NCBI GenBank assembly: GCA_030770535.1
Contig: JASVEC010000007.1
Coordinates: 806,001 to 870,000, forward strand
DNA: 64,000 bases
From: Batkoa obscura
Lineage: Eukaryota > Entomophthoromycota > Entomophthoromycetes > Entomophthorales > Batkoaceae
Reading direction: 5' to 3'
This document shows, one piece after another, positions 1-11,565 of the stretch. The position numbers were made by a program, and so were the translations under genes. How positions within the stretch are numbered: the first letter of the stretch is position 1; each line of letters opens with the position of its first letter. A model generated the notes under the pieces. That model was not told where the DNA came from. It did no database searches and saw only the letters and a program-made list of their open reading frames with translations.

Positions 1-3000
1 ATCAGGATGGAAAGGAATTAATTGTAATTTATGTAATGAAGATAAGGTATGTGATTTAATGGTACCACAAGGGCTAAATGGTACTTGTTATAAAGGTGGT
101 ATTGTTGTCAAAGAAAATTATCAAGTTTGTAAGGTGACGAATGAAAAGATAGTGGAAATGTTAGGAAGTAAAAAGGCGATGGTGACCAAATCTTGTAATA
201 GAAAAAAAGAGTCATGTAACTTTCAGTTTTGGACAGATGAAAAAGAGTCTTTTGATTGTAAGTTTGAACAATGTCAATTTGAAGTTGAAGGAGAAGAAGG
301 AAAACAAAGTAGAGTTACAGGTTGTGAAAAAATAATGTGCGAATGTTTACCTGGAAAGTTTTTATGTGGAGAAAATGGGAGTATTGATATTTCGGATTTT
401 TTAAGTCAAAAAATTAAAGGACCGGGTAAATTTAATTGTGATGAGAATAATAAATGTAGGTTTGAAGGTAATATTAATTTTAATAGTGATATTGTTGTTT
501 TATTTCTATTTTATTTCTATTTTAGAACCAGAAATGAATAATTTAATTCTAAGTATATTTGGGGATAATTATATATCATTAGAATGTGAGTCATCCGAAT
601 GTATTCATTATTCAGAACTACCTGGATTAAAAGTAAGTTATAGTAATTAAATAATAACATATAATAATATATAATAATAATAATAATAATAAATAAATTA
701 TAATAGAAACCAATTAAAGAAGTAAATCGATTATTTATAAAATTAGCAGTGTGTAGTATAATAATATTCATGATATTGTTATTAATATCCTTTTATTATT
801 TTTCTAAAAAAAAAGTAGATAATGATTATATGCCAATTGATTGGGATGATGAATCAGGTAAATTAATGGCTCATCATGTACCTACTACTTTATCTTTTAA
901 AGATATTTGTTATCAAATTGGTAATTATTATTTAATAATAACACCATAATTATATTAATATTTTATTATTTTATTATTTATAGATGATAAAGATATTTTA
1001 AATAATATTCATGGTATTGCTAAACCTGGCCAAGTTATGGCTATTATGGGGGCATCAGGTAAGTTTATTTTAATAAATCTTATTAAATAAAACTAATAAC
1101 AAATCAATTCAGGTGCAGGAAAAAGTACATTTTTAGATATTTTAGCTCGACGAAATAAAAGTGGTAGTATATCTGGGGAAATTTGTATCAATGGTCAAAT
1201 TTTAAGCAATAAAAAATTCCGTAAAATTGTTGGATTTGTCGATCAAGAAGATATCCTAATGCCTACATTAACGGTTTATGAAACCATATTAAATTCTGCC
1301 TTATTAAGGTTACCACGTGATATGTCTTTACAAGCTAAAAAATTAAGGGTATTAGAATGTATGAAAGAATTGAAAATATTAAAAATTAAAGATAATAAAA
1401 TTGGAAATAGTGAAATACGAGGTATTTCAGGAGGTGAAAAAAGAAGAGTATCGATTGCTTGTGAAATGGTAACATCACCATCCATATTATTTTTAGATGA
1501 ACCTACTTCTGGTTTAGATGCTTATAATGCTCAAAATGTAATTGAATGTTTAGCTTCATTAGCTAAAAATTATCAAAGAACTATTTTATTTACAATTCAT
1601 CAACCAAGATCGAATATTTATTCTTTATTTGATCAATTGATTTTATTGGCTGATGGATGGTTAGTTTATTCAGGGCATGCTCAATTAGCAGTAGAACATT
1701 TTAATAAGTTAGGTTATCATTGTCCATTAGGTTATAATATTGCTGATTTTATTATTGATATTACACAAGATAATAATATCAATGTTAATAATAATAATAA
1801 TAATACTATAACTAATAATAATAACGATGAATATGAGGGGTATGAAGAATATGATGATTATAATGATAATGAATATGAAGATAATAATAATGATAATAAT
1901 AATAATAATGATAATAATAACAATAATAATTATGATAATAATTATGAAGGTAACAATCCATGGTCACATAATCCAGCCAGTAGTCCAGGATTAGAATTAC
2001 AAGGACCCATCTCCCCAATTAATCATAATCAACCATATTTACTCGATGGAGGTATGCGTAAAGTATTAGCTATATTAGTATTAGGATTTAAAAAATCTAT
2101 TATGTCTAGAATATTACATGAAGAATTGGAAGAATTTCATGATAATAATCGACATGATACAATATCTATAAGTTCAGCAATGCCAATCACTTATAAAAAA
2201 TCAAGTTTCTTAATGCAATTTATGATATTAAGTAAAAGAACATTTAAAAATCTTTATAGAGATCCATTATTAATGTTAACTAATTATACAATTAGTATTA
2301 TATTGGCTGGTAAATAGAAATTATATTTTTTAATAATAATGTAATATTTAATTTTATATTAATATTAGGTTTATGTGGCTCTTTATATTATCAAGTAAGT
2401 GATGATATCCCTGGATTTCAAAATCGAATGGGATTATTCTTTTTTATGTGTGCATTATTTGGTTTTTCATGTTTAACATCAATTCAAGTATTTCAAACAG
2501 AAAGAATTTTATTTATGAGAGAAAGAGCCAATGGTTATTATCTTCCAATTACTTATTTTTTATCCAAAATATTATTTGATATTTTACCACTAAGATTTAT
2601 ACCTCCTTTAATTATGGGGGTTATCATTTATCCCATGGTTGGTTTAAATCCAGGAATGATTCATTTTGCATTGTTTCTTCTGACTTTAGTATTGTTTAAT
2701 TTAACTTGTGCAGCTATTTGTTTATGTATTAGTATTTTTATACCAAGTATATCCTTAGCTAATTTAATTTGTTCACTCATAATGTTATTTTCAATGTTAT
2801 TTTCAGGTTTATTTTTAAATGCAGTAACAATACCACCAATCTTAAATTTTTTGAAATATTTATCAGTATTTCATTATGCATTAGAAAGTCTTTTAGTTAA
2901 TGAAATGCGATTTATGCAATTAAAAGATCGAAAATTTGGTTATGATATTGATATACCAGCAGCAACTATTTTGTCTACATTTGGATTTGATGCATCTAAG

Positions 3001-3096
3001 TTTTGGTTTAATACAACTATGCTTGGTGTTATTGGTGCGGGTACTTTGGCTTTAGCTTATATTGGGTTGCATTTTTTTTGTAAGGAGAAAAGATAG
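1..3096 (+). CDS. ABCG half-transporter, Adp1-like (5' end outside window)
   Basis: ATP-driven membrane exporter of the ABCG/White family, substrate unknown. Exons read as <2-467, 526-632, 707-920, 984-1058, 1113-2309 and 2369-3096, giving 928 visible residues. In order: a cysteine-rich, EGF-like extracellular domain (about residues 1-190, motif [17 protein letters not shown]), a membrane segment (~230-245), then the nucleotide-binding domain with Walker A GASGAGKST (~288), signature [10 protein letters not shown] (~393), Walker [11 protein letters not shown] (~412) and the H-loop HQPR (~450). An Asn/Asp-rich low-complexity linker encoded by AAT repeats (~515-590) precedes the ABC2-type membrane domain. 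The cysteine-rich N-terminus resembles yeast Adp1, so I favour that subfamily. The start codon and any signal peptide lie upstream of the window. Confidence 0.9.
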
Positions 3097-3272
3097 TTAT
3101 AGTATAGGGAAGGAGGTAGTAGCCTTTTCTAATAAATTGAAATTTGTTTTTTTTGAATATGAGATTTTGATTTGATTGGTTGGGCTTAAATTTTGAATTT
3201 TTTTTAAATGTATTTGTTTATTTTTGATGATGGAATGAGAGAGCTGGGGATTAGTTTTTATATTTATTTATA

Positions 3273-3884
3273 ATGAAAGAAAAAGAATTTGAAGTTGAAA
3301 AAATTGTTGCACATAGTAAAAAAAAAAGTAAGTTTATTTATAAGAATGTTTAGTTGAAGATATTAAATTGATAAGTGAATAGAATGAAGTATGTCAATAT
3401 TTAATAAAATGGAAAGGATATTCAAATGCTGATAATACTTGGGAAAATGAGACTAATTTGTAAGTTGAAAAAGAAAATCAATATTATTAACTTAATATAG
3501 AGAATTATATAATAATTATTATTATTATTATTTATTTTAGACAAAATTGTATAGAATTAATAAATTATTATTGGAAAATATCATAAAAAAGAAAGTCAAA
3601 AGAAAAAAAGTAAATTTATTAAAAAAGTAATTAGTATTAAAAAAGTGAAAGATGATGATTATTGGGTTTATTTAATTTGGTAAGTAAGAGAAATAATTTT
3701 TTATTAAGTAATTTTTTATATGTTATCGTTTAGGTTTAATAATGAAAAATATATATTTCCATTAGAAAAAGTTAGGCAAATGACCCCTTTAAAAGTAATT
3801 TAAATTTTGTTTATTATGATTGTCAATTGTTTATTTTTATATTATTAGTTAATTCAATTTTATGAATCTAATTTAGATATTTAA
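3273..3884 (+). CDS. HP1-like chromodomain plus chromoshadow protein, one apparent frameshift
   Basis: Small heterochromatin-protein-1-like protein expected to bind methylated histone H3 through the chromodomain and to dimerise through the chromoshadow domain. Exons 3273-3327, 3390-3459, 3541-3679, 3734-3794 and 3849-3884 (about 119 residues). Chromodomain motifs: EFEVEKIVAHSKKK, then YLIKWKGYSNADNTWENE, then ELINYYW. The chromoshadow half has DDDYWVYLIW and ends LIQFYESNLDI. Between the two halves the frame shifts by one base in the A run near 3573-3576, and the exon sum is one base over a multiple of three. It is either a recently damaged gene or a homopolymer error in the sequence. Exon 2 uses an acceptor ending GAAG. 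The hinge is very short and lysine-rich. Confidence 0.75.
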
Positions 3885-3967
3885 ATTAAAAGTATAATAT
3901 AATAAAGTTATATATAAATATAAATATAAATATATAGTATAAAAAATAAAATATTAATTTATTCTGT

Positions 3968-5242
3968 TTATTTATTTGAATTATTAGAAGTAGATAAAAG
4001 TAAAGGGGAAGTTTCATCTATTGAATTATTATCTTCTAAATTATCTTTCTTTTTAAATATAATATCTAATTGTTTAGCAAAAGATAAATTTGTACTAGTA
4101 TTTGTACTATTATAAGGAGGAGTGGTATCACCTGCAGTTAAAATAACAAATTCATTATCACTATCATTATCGGTATTAACTATAATATTATTATCTAAAG
4201 ATAAACCAGTTTGTTCTTTTGTTTTTGGACGAAAAGACAATAAAGCTACCCCAAAACATAAAATTAAAGTACCAAATAAAACTAATAAAAAATTAAATAT
4301 TGGTAATAAAGACCATTGATTATAATAAATTAATCCATTAAATAAACAAGAAATATTATATAATATAAAATTAATAGGCATTAATATTAAGATATCACAA
4401 TATTGTAATCCTCGATTTAAATAATATAATTGTAACAAAGCTGTAAATATCAATAAAAATACAATTATCCATGCTAACGGTTGATCAAATTGATTTTGTT
4501 TGTTTATAAAAGTCAATACTAATAATTCAATCCCACTTTTAGCAAATAATATACCTTGAGTTGATATTAAAATTGAACAAGCTCCATATAATAAACCAAT
4601 AAGTAATTTATTATTAAACAAACTTAACTTTTTAAATGGTAATTGTAAACTTAAATCATTATTATTATTACTAATATATTTCTTCAACTTATATTCATTA
4701 AAATGATTGAATATTAATAACCCAATAATTAATGCTTCTTGTAAACTAAAATAAACAATAAATGGTATTCTTTGATATAATATCATTAATTCTTCTAAAC
4801 TACGTTCATGTTCGGGTATAATACCAAATAATCCTATAATAATAGCTCCTATTAATATAATAAATGTACCTAATAAAGTAATCCAAGATACTGGGTCACC
4901 TAATATAACAATAGCACAAAAGGTATTACAAATTAAACCAAAAGCACCAATAGGAGCTAATAAAGTAACTGGTAAAGAGCCAATAGAAAATATAGATCCT
5001 GTTAAACTACTTAATAAATATAATGAAAACCCAATCTTCCATAGATGTAAATTGATAAATGTCAAAAGTTTAGATTTGAAAGTTACTGGATGAACAATAA
5101 CATGATTATTTAATTTAATTTGTTGTTTCACTAATTCTTGATTTAAAAAACTTTTTTTTTGTAATGTAAGACCTAAACTTGCTAATAATGTGGCCACTAA
5201 GGTTACTGTTATACCCACTATTACTTCAACTAAAGAACCCAT
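3968..5242 (-). CDS. NIPA/DUF803-family membrane transporter
   Basis: Intronless 424-residue multi-spanning membrane protein of the NIPA family, whose animal members are linked to magnesium transport; fungal members are little studied. About nine hydrophobic helices are visible. The first begins near residue 8, and the characteristic loop GSLPVTLLAPIGAFGLICN sits near residues 88-106, followed by GDPVSWITLLGT. The tail after about residue 345 is hydrophilic, Ser/Asn/Asp-rich and probably cytosolic. Family assignment rests on the 'LLAPIGAFGLI' region and topology. Transport substrate is inferred only. It converges with the HP1-like gene, with only about 80 bp between the two stop codons. Confidence 0.8.
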   Translation of the reverse strand: MGSLVEVIVGITVTLVATLLASLGLTLQKKSFLNQELVKQQIKLNNHVIVHPVTFKSKLLTFINLHLWKIGFSLYLLSSLTGSIFSIGSLPVTLLAPIGAFGLICNTFCAIVILGDPVSWITLLGTFIILIGAIIIGLFGIIPEHERSLEELMILYQRIPFIVYFSLQEALIIGLLIFNHFNEYKLKKYISNNNNDLSLQLPFKKLSLFNNKLLIGLLYGACSILISTQGILFAKSGIELLVLTFINKQNQFDQPLAWIIVFLLIFTALLQLYYLNRGLQYCDILILMPINFILYNISCLFNGLIYYNQWSLLPIFNFLLVLFGTLILCFGVALLSFRPKTKEQTGLSLDNNIIVNTDNDSDNEFVILTAGDTTPPYNSTNTSTNLSFAKQLDIIFKKKDNLEDNNSIDETSPLLLSTSNNSNK

Positions 5243-7494
5243 GATTTAGTATGAACTGTAGTGTTTTTTTTTTAAAGTTTATAGAAGGATTAGGGGAAGA
5301 TATAGGGAGAGTTGGTTATTAAAATCTAATTAAAATAGCAAATATTGAATTTTTACCAGCTTGAATCAAAGCTGGAAAGTTTATACAAATAAAAAATATA
5401 TATAAAATTAAAATATAATAATGAAAAAAATATATAAATAAACAAGACTAACTTTTTCCAATTTCAATTAATTTCTCCTCCTCATTTTTTTAACTGATCA
5501 ATCGATTTTTATTTTTATTATTAGTTACAGTTAGTACAATTCTTTTATGAAATTTTTAGTTGATCATTCATAAATAAATTTTATATTAAAATCCAGTCAA
5601 AGTTTAAACATTAGACTTTAAAAAAATTAGTTAAGTAATTAATTTTACTGTAAAAATCACCACAAATTATTTCATAAAAGAACTAGAATAGCTATAATTA
5701 TAGTTCTTCTTTATTGGCTTAAACCAATTCCCTTTCTCATTGCTAATTTGTAATTCTTATCATTCTTTCCGCTTAAACTTTAAATAATCAACTTTTATTA
5801 TATTTTCCCTTCCTTGGCTTACTCATTTTATTCTGGAAAATATTAAAATGATTAGTTAGATTTAATGAAATTATAATTTTTTTAAAAGATAATTCAAGTT
5901 AAAGTTGATACTGAGTTAATTTATTAAATGTAAAAAGTTGGAATACTAATACTTATTTTATATAGTAATTAATAAATTAATATTATTACTTTTTTATTTT
6001 AAAAAAGCTATTTTCATTTATATATTAAAAATCCTTTATCAAAATTCAAATTTGTAGTAAACATTTTAAAAAAAAATCAAACATAATAAAATATTAATAA
6101 ACTCTGCCATTTTTTGCTTAATTTTAATTCTAAGTTTGATAGTTTAATTAGTGCCAAAATAATTAAAATAGAATAACAAAAAATATAAACAGCTTGATTT
6201 TAGATAATAAATCTCCTTTTTTAATTTGATAATCTTGCAATTAACTTAAGAATGCAAATAAAGAAGTCAAAACCAAACTAACAAAATGCGATTTTCATTA
6301 TTAAAAATATTATATGAAATTATCACCTATCAGTCAAATTGACAATATAATGTATTTAAACTGATATTTACTTTTTTGGTAACAACTTTAAATCACTTAA
6401 AATGAGATCCTTTTTCGTTTAAATTTTCAATCTTTCACTTAAATCTTGTGTACCTTTTATTTTATTATATAATATTAAGGTTATTTAAATATTTAAGTAT
6501 TTTATTAATAAAAAAACAAGCTGGTAATTAAATTAAAAGTATGAATACAAAGATTTTACTATTTATTATTTTTTTAAAACATTTATAAAAAAAATTATAA
6601 CAATATAAATAAATCAGTTTATAATTGGTAAAGTTGATAAAAAATTTAAAAAGCTAAAAAAAAGTGAAAAGCTTTATTATATCAAATTATGATTTTATAT
6701 GCTGTTATAAAGTATTGTTTTATCAGCTTTATAATTGATTATATTATGATAATTAGTTAAATTAACTAAAAAAGTTATTGTATTTTTATGATTGAATTAA
6801 TTATAATTTATATAATAAATTTAACTAAACTTTGATAATTTTGATAACAAAATTTGACGTTTTTAAATTTACATAATTAATTTAATATTTTAATTTTTTA
6901 ATTTTTTAATTATAAAGAATAGTAGTTTTATATTTTAATGTTTGTACTTAGTAATTATAATAAAAATTAGTATTATTATTATATTTCATGTATATAGTAT
7001 TTTAATATAAAGTATAAATTTTTTATATAAATTTCAAAAATATAATAAAAATTATTATAAGATTATTAAATTTTAAAAAAAATTATTTAGAAACAAGCTG
7101 TTTTAAATATAAAATACATCAATTGAACATTGTTTATATATCTGACTAATCCTAAGTATCAACGCTTAGCTATGTGAAAGTTGATACTCAGTGGTCGGAG
7201 TTAAAAGCTATTCTTGCTTAATTAACTTGCTTTGAATCGAAGGGTCTTAGTTTATATAACTAAGATAGACTTAACTTAATAGAAATAGTATGTAATAAGC
7301 TACGAATTATGTAAAACAAATATAATGGAAGATACTACCGTAAAATCTATGTAAGATGTTGTCAGAAAGACTTAGTGACTTTATTAATAATACGATATCA
7401 GGGAGTAATTCAGTTAAAAAGCCTCGAGTTAGTATGTTGAAGGATCTCTTTTATACTCCAACTTGGTGTCTATATGTAAGGGGTATAATAATAG

Positions 7495-7540
7495 TACTTA
7501 AAAAATGGAAAAAGTGATGAAACCAAAAAAACACCCCTAT
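7495..7540 (-). mobile_element. Partial copy of the ~105-bp inverted-repeat element
   Basis: Matches the right half of the family (TGGAAAAAGTGATGAAACC then a poly-A stretch and ACACCCCTAT). The left half is missing or unrecognisable. Confidence 0.5.
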
Positions 7541-8068
7541 TTATTTAACTTCTATCAAAATTTACGCTGCATAGCAAATGAACAAAAAAAGTGAAATAGA
7601 AAGTTTTATCCTTAATTTTAATTGAGCTTTTAAACTTATCCACATATATTTATATATTATTTATTTGTTTATTTTTAAAAATCTATCATTAGTTAAAAAA
7701 ATTTTGAAGTAAATAAAAATAAATAACTTTTTGTTATGTTATAAAGAAAACTAATAAAAGAATAGAAAAAAGTAAATAAAAACTTAAAATTAGTCAAATT
7801 GATGGTGGTTTTGATAATGCTTATAACCAAAATTAAGCAAAGTCTAGAAGTGGACTGTAAAACTAATTTACAACTTAAATTAAAATTAAACATAATATAG
7901 TTGACTTTTATTACAAGGAATAGAAAGTATTTAAATTGACAACTGTATAATATATATATTTTTTAAAAAAATCACTAATAATTATATAATATCATTTACA
8001 TTTTATCTAATTTCAATTATAATTACTATCAAACAACTATATCAGCTTTACCAATTTTCAAAGCACTA

Positions 8069-8173
8069 TATGGGGATGTTTTTTTTGGTTTCATTATTTT
8101 TTCTATTTTTTAAGCACTATTTGAGCGGAAAGATTGTTAGTAAAATTCTTAAACAAAAAAGTACATCACCATA
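8069..8173 (+). mobile_element. MITE-like ~105-bp inverted-repeat element, copy 1
   Basis: Begins TATGGGGATGTTTTTTTTGG and ends ACATCACCATA. The ends are imperfect terminal inverted repeats of about 19 bp and the middle carries the conserved core TAAGCACTATTTGAGCGG. It has no coding capacity, so it would depend on a transposase elsewhere. The terminal TA suggests a TA-type target site. Confidence 0.85.
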
Positions 8174-8372
8174 TATCTGTGTTGTTGTGAGAATACTGTA
8201 GTGCAAATAAATAAATTAATTAAAAAAATTCATTTGAATGAAAGTCATAGCACTAGCTTAAGCGAATAAAAAACGCTCTTGTTAAATATTATCAATTTAT
8301 TATATCATTATTGATAAAAACTTAAGAATTTGAGCTTTTACTTTTTCCACTATATGCTTATTAGTAGTTTAA

Positions 8373-8472
8373 TATGGGAATGTTTTCTTTGTTTAAGAAA
8401 TTTACTAGCATTTTTCTGATCGATAGCGCTTAAAGTATAGAAAAAGTAATCAAACCAAAAAAGACACCCCTA
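8373..8472 (-). mobile_element. MITE-like element, diverged copy
   Basis: Same family in the opposite orientation: TATGGGAATG at the left, the core GATAGCGCTTAAAG, and GACACCCCTA at the right. More mutated than the copies at 12.7, 18.7 and 46.4 kb. Confidence 0.75.
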
Positions 8473-8966
8473 TTTGCTTTATTTTATCCTTTATTAACGC
8501 CTTTAGTATCTACATTTCGAAAAAACTTTGGATTAACCCTACATTTAACACTGACAGTTTCAAACTCAAGCTTGATCCAAAAAGTACAGGTAAAGCTTGT
8601 ATTGTTTTAATTCCAATCCTTATTGATAAATTTATGTATAAAAATAGAACTATTCTACTAAATGCTCAGTTCAGTAATAAGAATTCAATCTGTTCTGAAT
8701 AGCGTATTATTTTGAATTACAATTTAATATCAATAGACTATTATATCCACTAAAGGCCGAGACTTTTAAAAAAAAATAGTTGTCAATGGTTATAAATTAG
8801 TGTAAAATAGTATAATATACACGTATTGAAAAATATCTACCAATATGTCATATCGATATTGCTACATTATTAAAATATAAGTTTATTATGTTATTGCTAT
8901 ATATTTTAATAAATTTATAGCATTAGATTAAGTGATAATCCTTTTATGCTATAGATAATGAAGTAA

Positions 8967-9062
8967 TATGGGAATATCTTTTTTGATTTCATTTAATCGA
9001 TAGTTTTTATTGAGTAAAAGATTAAAAATAATAGATAGATATTAAAATAAAAAGACATATCA
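8967..9062 (+). mobile_element. MITE-like element, strongly degenerate copy
   Basis: Left end TATGGGAATATC followed by TTTTTTGATTTCATTTA matches the family. The core is barely recognisable and the right end AAAAAGACATATC is only partly conserved. Probably an old copy. Confidence 0.4.
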
Positions 9063-9908
9063 GCAAATGCTCGAAAATACAATATTAACTTTTATATCTT
9101 TTATTTGGTTAGTCAACTTATTAAAACTAGTTAGTAGAGCATATGCATAATACTACAACTTCTTTAAATTTGAAGCCTTAATATATATATATTTAATAAA
9201 AGTAATATAAAATTAAATGAATAAAAAAATTGAAATATATAAAAAAATCATGTTATAACTTTTATGCTTGAATCTTCAAATGAGTCAAATCAAGTAAAAA
9301 TGTTAAATGGAATTAAAGAATCTTAATTTAGGAATAAAGTCAATTTGTGGTAAAATAAGCTGGTAGATAAATCAAGTGAACAATCAGGTGAGAGGTCGTT
9401 TGATAAAAATAATGGCAAACCTGGTAAAGTTTTGAATCTGTTTTTTAAAACTTAGATTCACTATTTTTAAGGGTTTGCTAATCGTTAAGGGTTTTTTAGA
9501 ATAAGATTAAATATTCATGCTGTCATTTATTTATATATTTTATTTTATTATTTCTCAATTTTAAATTTAGTTTTTGCTATCATTTTAAATATTAACTCAA
9601 TATGGTTTCATTCAGAATTCTCTTATCTGTTTAATTATAATTCAAACTTGTACTATCTTAGCTAATAAGTACTATGTTCTAATTTTACTGCAGTGCAATA
9701 TTCCGTAGTTAAGAATAAATAGATTTTTTAATCACATTTTTAAAAAACAGATTCAGCATTTTAATAATTAATTTCCTGGTCACATTTTGTCATTTCTTAT
9801 CCACTTTGACATGATATCTCTATTTATAGTTAATCTAAGGCACTTTACATATTAATTTAAATAGAAATAGGCAATTTATACTTTGTTTCTAAACTAGCTT
9901 GAATTTAG

Positions 9909-9915
9909 TATAAAA
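9909..9915 (+). promoter_or_regulatory. Possible TATA element of the peptide transporter
   Basis: TATAAAA lies 36 bases ahead of the start codon at 9952 and is followed by a short A-rich leader. In this AT-rich genome such a match carries modest weight. Confidence 0.35.
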
Positions 9916-9951
9916 CGGTTGTGAAGGGACACTGAATAAAAAAACAAAAAA

Positions 9952-11565
9952 ATGAGTGAAAAAGTAGGTGCTGAACTTTCATTAACTGAAAGAGAATTAC
10001 AATTATTAGAACAAGAACGTATTATCAATGCCGAGTTAGATGCCAAACTCCAAGCTAACCATGATAAATTCCCAAAAGCTGTATATTTTATTGTGCCAAA
10101 TGAATTGTGTGAACGTTTCTGTTACTATGGTATCAAAAACTTATTAAACAAATATTTGCAAACTGTTTACGGTTATACTCCTTCTTATGCTAAAGCTCAA
10201 GCCTCTTTATTCAATGCTTTAGTATATCTTTTCCCTCTCGTTGGTGCTGCTGTCTCCGATTCTTTCTTAGGAAAGTATCATACCATTGTTTACATGTCTT
10301 TCCTTTATCTATTAGGAAACGTGTTAATGTCTGTTTTCTCAATTAATGGACTTGTTGGCGAATATGGTTCATTACCATACTGGTCCTATATTGTACCTGC
10401 TATATTCATTGCTATTGGTTCAGGTGGTATCAAACCATGTGTATCTTCTCATGGTGGTGATCAATTTTTACCAACTCAAGCCGTTTTACTTGACAAATTC
10501 TTCAGTCTTTTTTATGTTGCTATCAATATTGGTGCTTTAGTTGCTCAATACCTTACACCTTACTTAAAAGAATATGTTGAATGCTTTGATTCCAGCTGTT
10601 ATTTCCTTGCATTTGGTATCCCAACCATTGCTTTCGCTATCGCCTTAGCATTATTTATTTTTGGTTTCCGTTATTACCGTATTGTTCCACCAACAGGTAG
10701 ATTCATGCCTTGGGTTGCCCTTAAAACTGCAGTAACTGCAGGAAGACGTTATTACGCTGCATCTGCTGAAGAAAGAAGAAGTAAAGGTCATTGGTTAAAT
10801 TTCTCAGCCGATCTTTATGGTGCTGAAATGGTTGAAGAAACTAGATTATTCGGAAAAGTATCTGCTATGATCTTACCTATCTCCTTTTTCTGGTTGTTAT
10901 ATGATCAAAATACTACTGAATGGCAAAACAATTATGACATGATGAACCAAAAATTCTTATGGTTTATTCCATTACCAACTGAAGCTTCTTCAAACATTAA
11001 CTCTATCTTAATTATTGTTTTCGTTCCATTATTATCCTACTATGTTTACCCATTCTTAGAAAAAAGAGGAATTAGAATGCCACTTTTAACTCGTATGGTC
11101 TGGGGTTGGTTTGTTATGATTCTTACTTTTATATTATCTACTTGTCTCCAATATCATGTTGAAGCTAATGCTGGATCCCTAGTTATGGATGGGAATAAAG
11201 TTATATCATGTGATCAATGTACTAATGGTACTATTCAACTTCCTCAATATATCCTTTTGTCGTTAGGTGAAGCTATGGTATCTCCAATCGGTCTTCAATT
11301 CGCCTATACCCAAGTAGGTAGACAGATGAAGTCTTCCTCCTCTTCTATTTTCTTACTTACTTCAGCTATTGGTAATTATTGTGTACTTGGGTTAGAAATC
11401 GGTATGGAAAATCTTGCAAGTACCACTAAAATGTGGGTGTACATTGCTGTTTCTACCTTCTTCTTTATTATTTTTGTTCTCATGGCTAAATTCTGGTACG
11501 TATCAAAAGAAGAAGAAGAAGCTGCTAAAGAAGCTTCACAAGGAACCCAAGATTTAAAGAACTAA
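9952..11565 (+). CDS. POT/PTR2-family proton-coupled peptide transporter
   Basis: Plasma-membrane transporter expected to import di- and tripeptides with protons. Intronless, 537 residues, close to the usual family length. The proton-coupling motif ExxERFxYYG appears as ELCERFCYYG (residues 51-60). The PTR2 signature lies around residues 157-170 (GGIKPCVSSHGGDQF), and about twelve membrane helices can be traced. The cytosolic N-terminus is Glu-rich, and the C-terminus ends in a charged EEEEAAKEA stretch. The reading frame uses far more C-ending codons (TTC, ATC, GCC, TAC) than its neighbours and lacks introns, as expected for a strongly expressed gene or one of different recent origin. The start is supported by the A-rich leader and lack of any upstream in-frame ATG nearby. 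Confidence 0.93.
   Translation: MSEKVGAELSLTERELQLLEQERIINAELDAKLQANHDKFPKAVYFIVPNELCERFCYYGIKNLLNKYLQTVYGYTPSYAKAQASLFNALVYLFPLVGAAVSDSFLGKYHTIVYMSFLYLLGNVLMSVFSINGLVGEYGSLPYWSYIVPAIFIAIGSGGIKPCVSSHGGDQFLPTQAVLLDKFFSLFYVAINIGALVAQYLTPYLKEYVECFDSSCYFLAFGIPTIAFAIALALFIFGFRYYRIVPPTGRFMPWVALKTAVTAGRRYYAASAEERRSKGHWLNFSADLYGAEMVEETRLFGKVSAMILPISFFWLLYDQNTTEWQNNYDMMNQKFLWFIPLPTEASSNINSILIIVFVPLLSYYVYPFLEKRGIRMPLLTRMVWGWFVMILTFILSTCLQYHVEANAGSLVMDGNKVISCDQCTNGTIQLPQYILLSLGEAMVSPIGLQFAYTQVGRQMKSSSSSIFLLTSAIGNYCVLGLEIGMENLASTTKMWVYIAVSTFFFIIFVLMAKFWYVSKEEEEAAKEASQGTQDLKN

Larger units (their letters stand above)
5243..9951. other. Long gene-poor AT-rich region
   Basis: No convincing gene. It holds several copies of a ~105-bp inverted-repeat element (listed separately), a compositionally distinct block at about 7140-7470, an open but start-less stretch at about 8481-8703, an 18-bp perfect inverted repeat (9433-9450 with 9738-9755) and, at the end, the promoter of the peptide transporter. 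A short hairpin lies at 5357-5376 (CCAGCTT/AAGCTGG arms). No tRNA or rRNA was recognised. Confidence 0.6.

Noticed and set aside
3320-3330. Apparent frameshift at the first intron of the HP1-like gene
   Set aside because: Using the GAAG acceptor at 3389 keeps the frame and the chromodomain; only the later break near 3573 remains.
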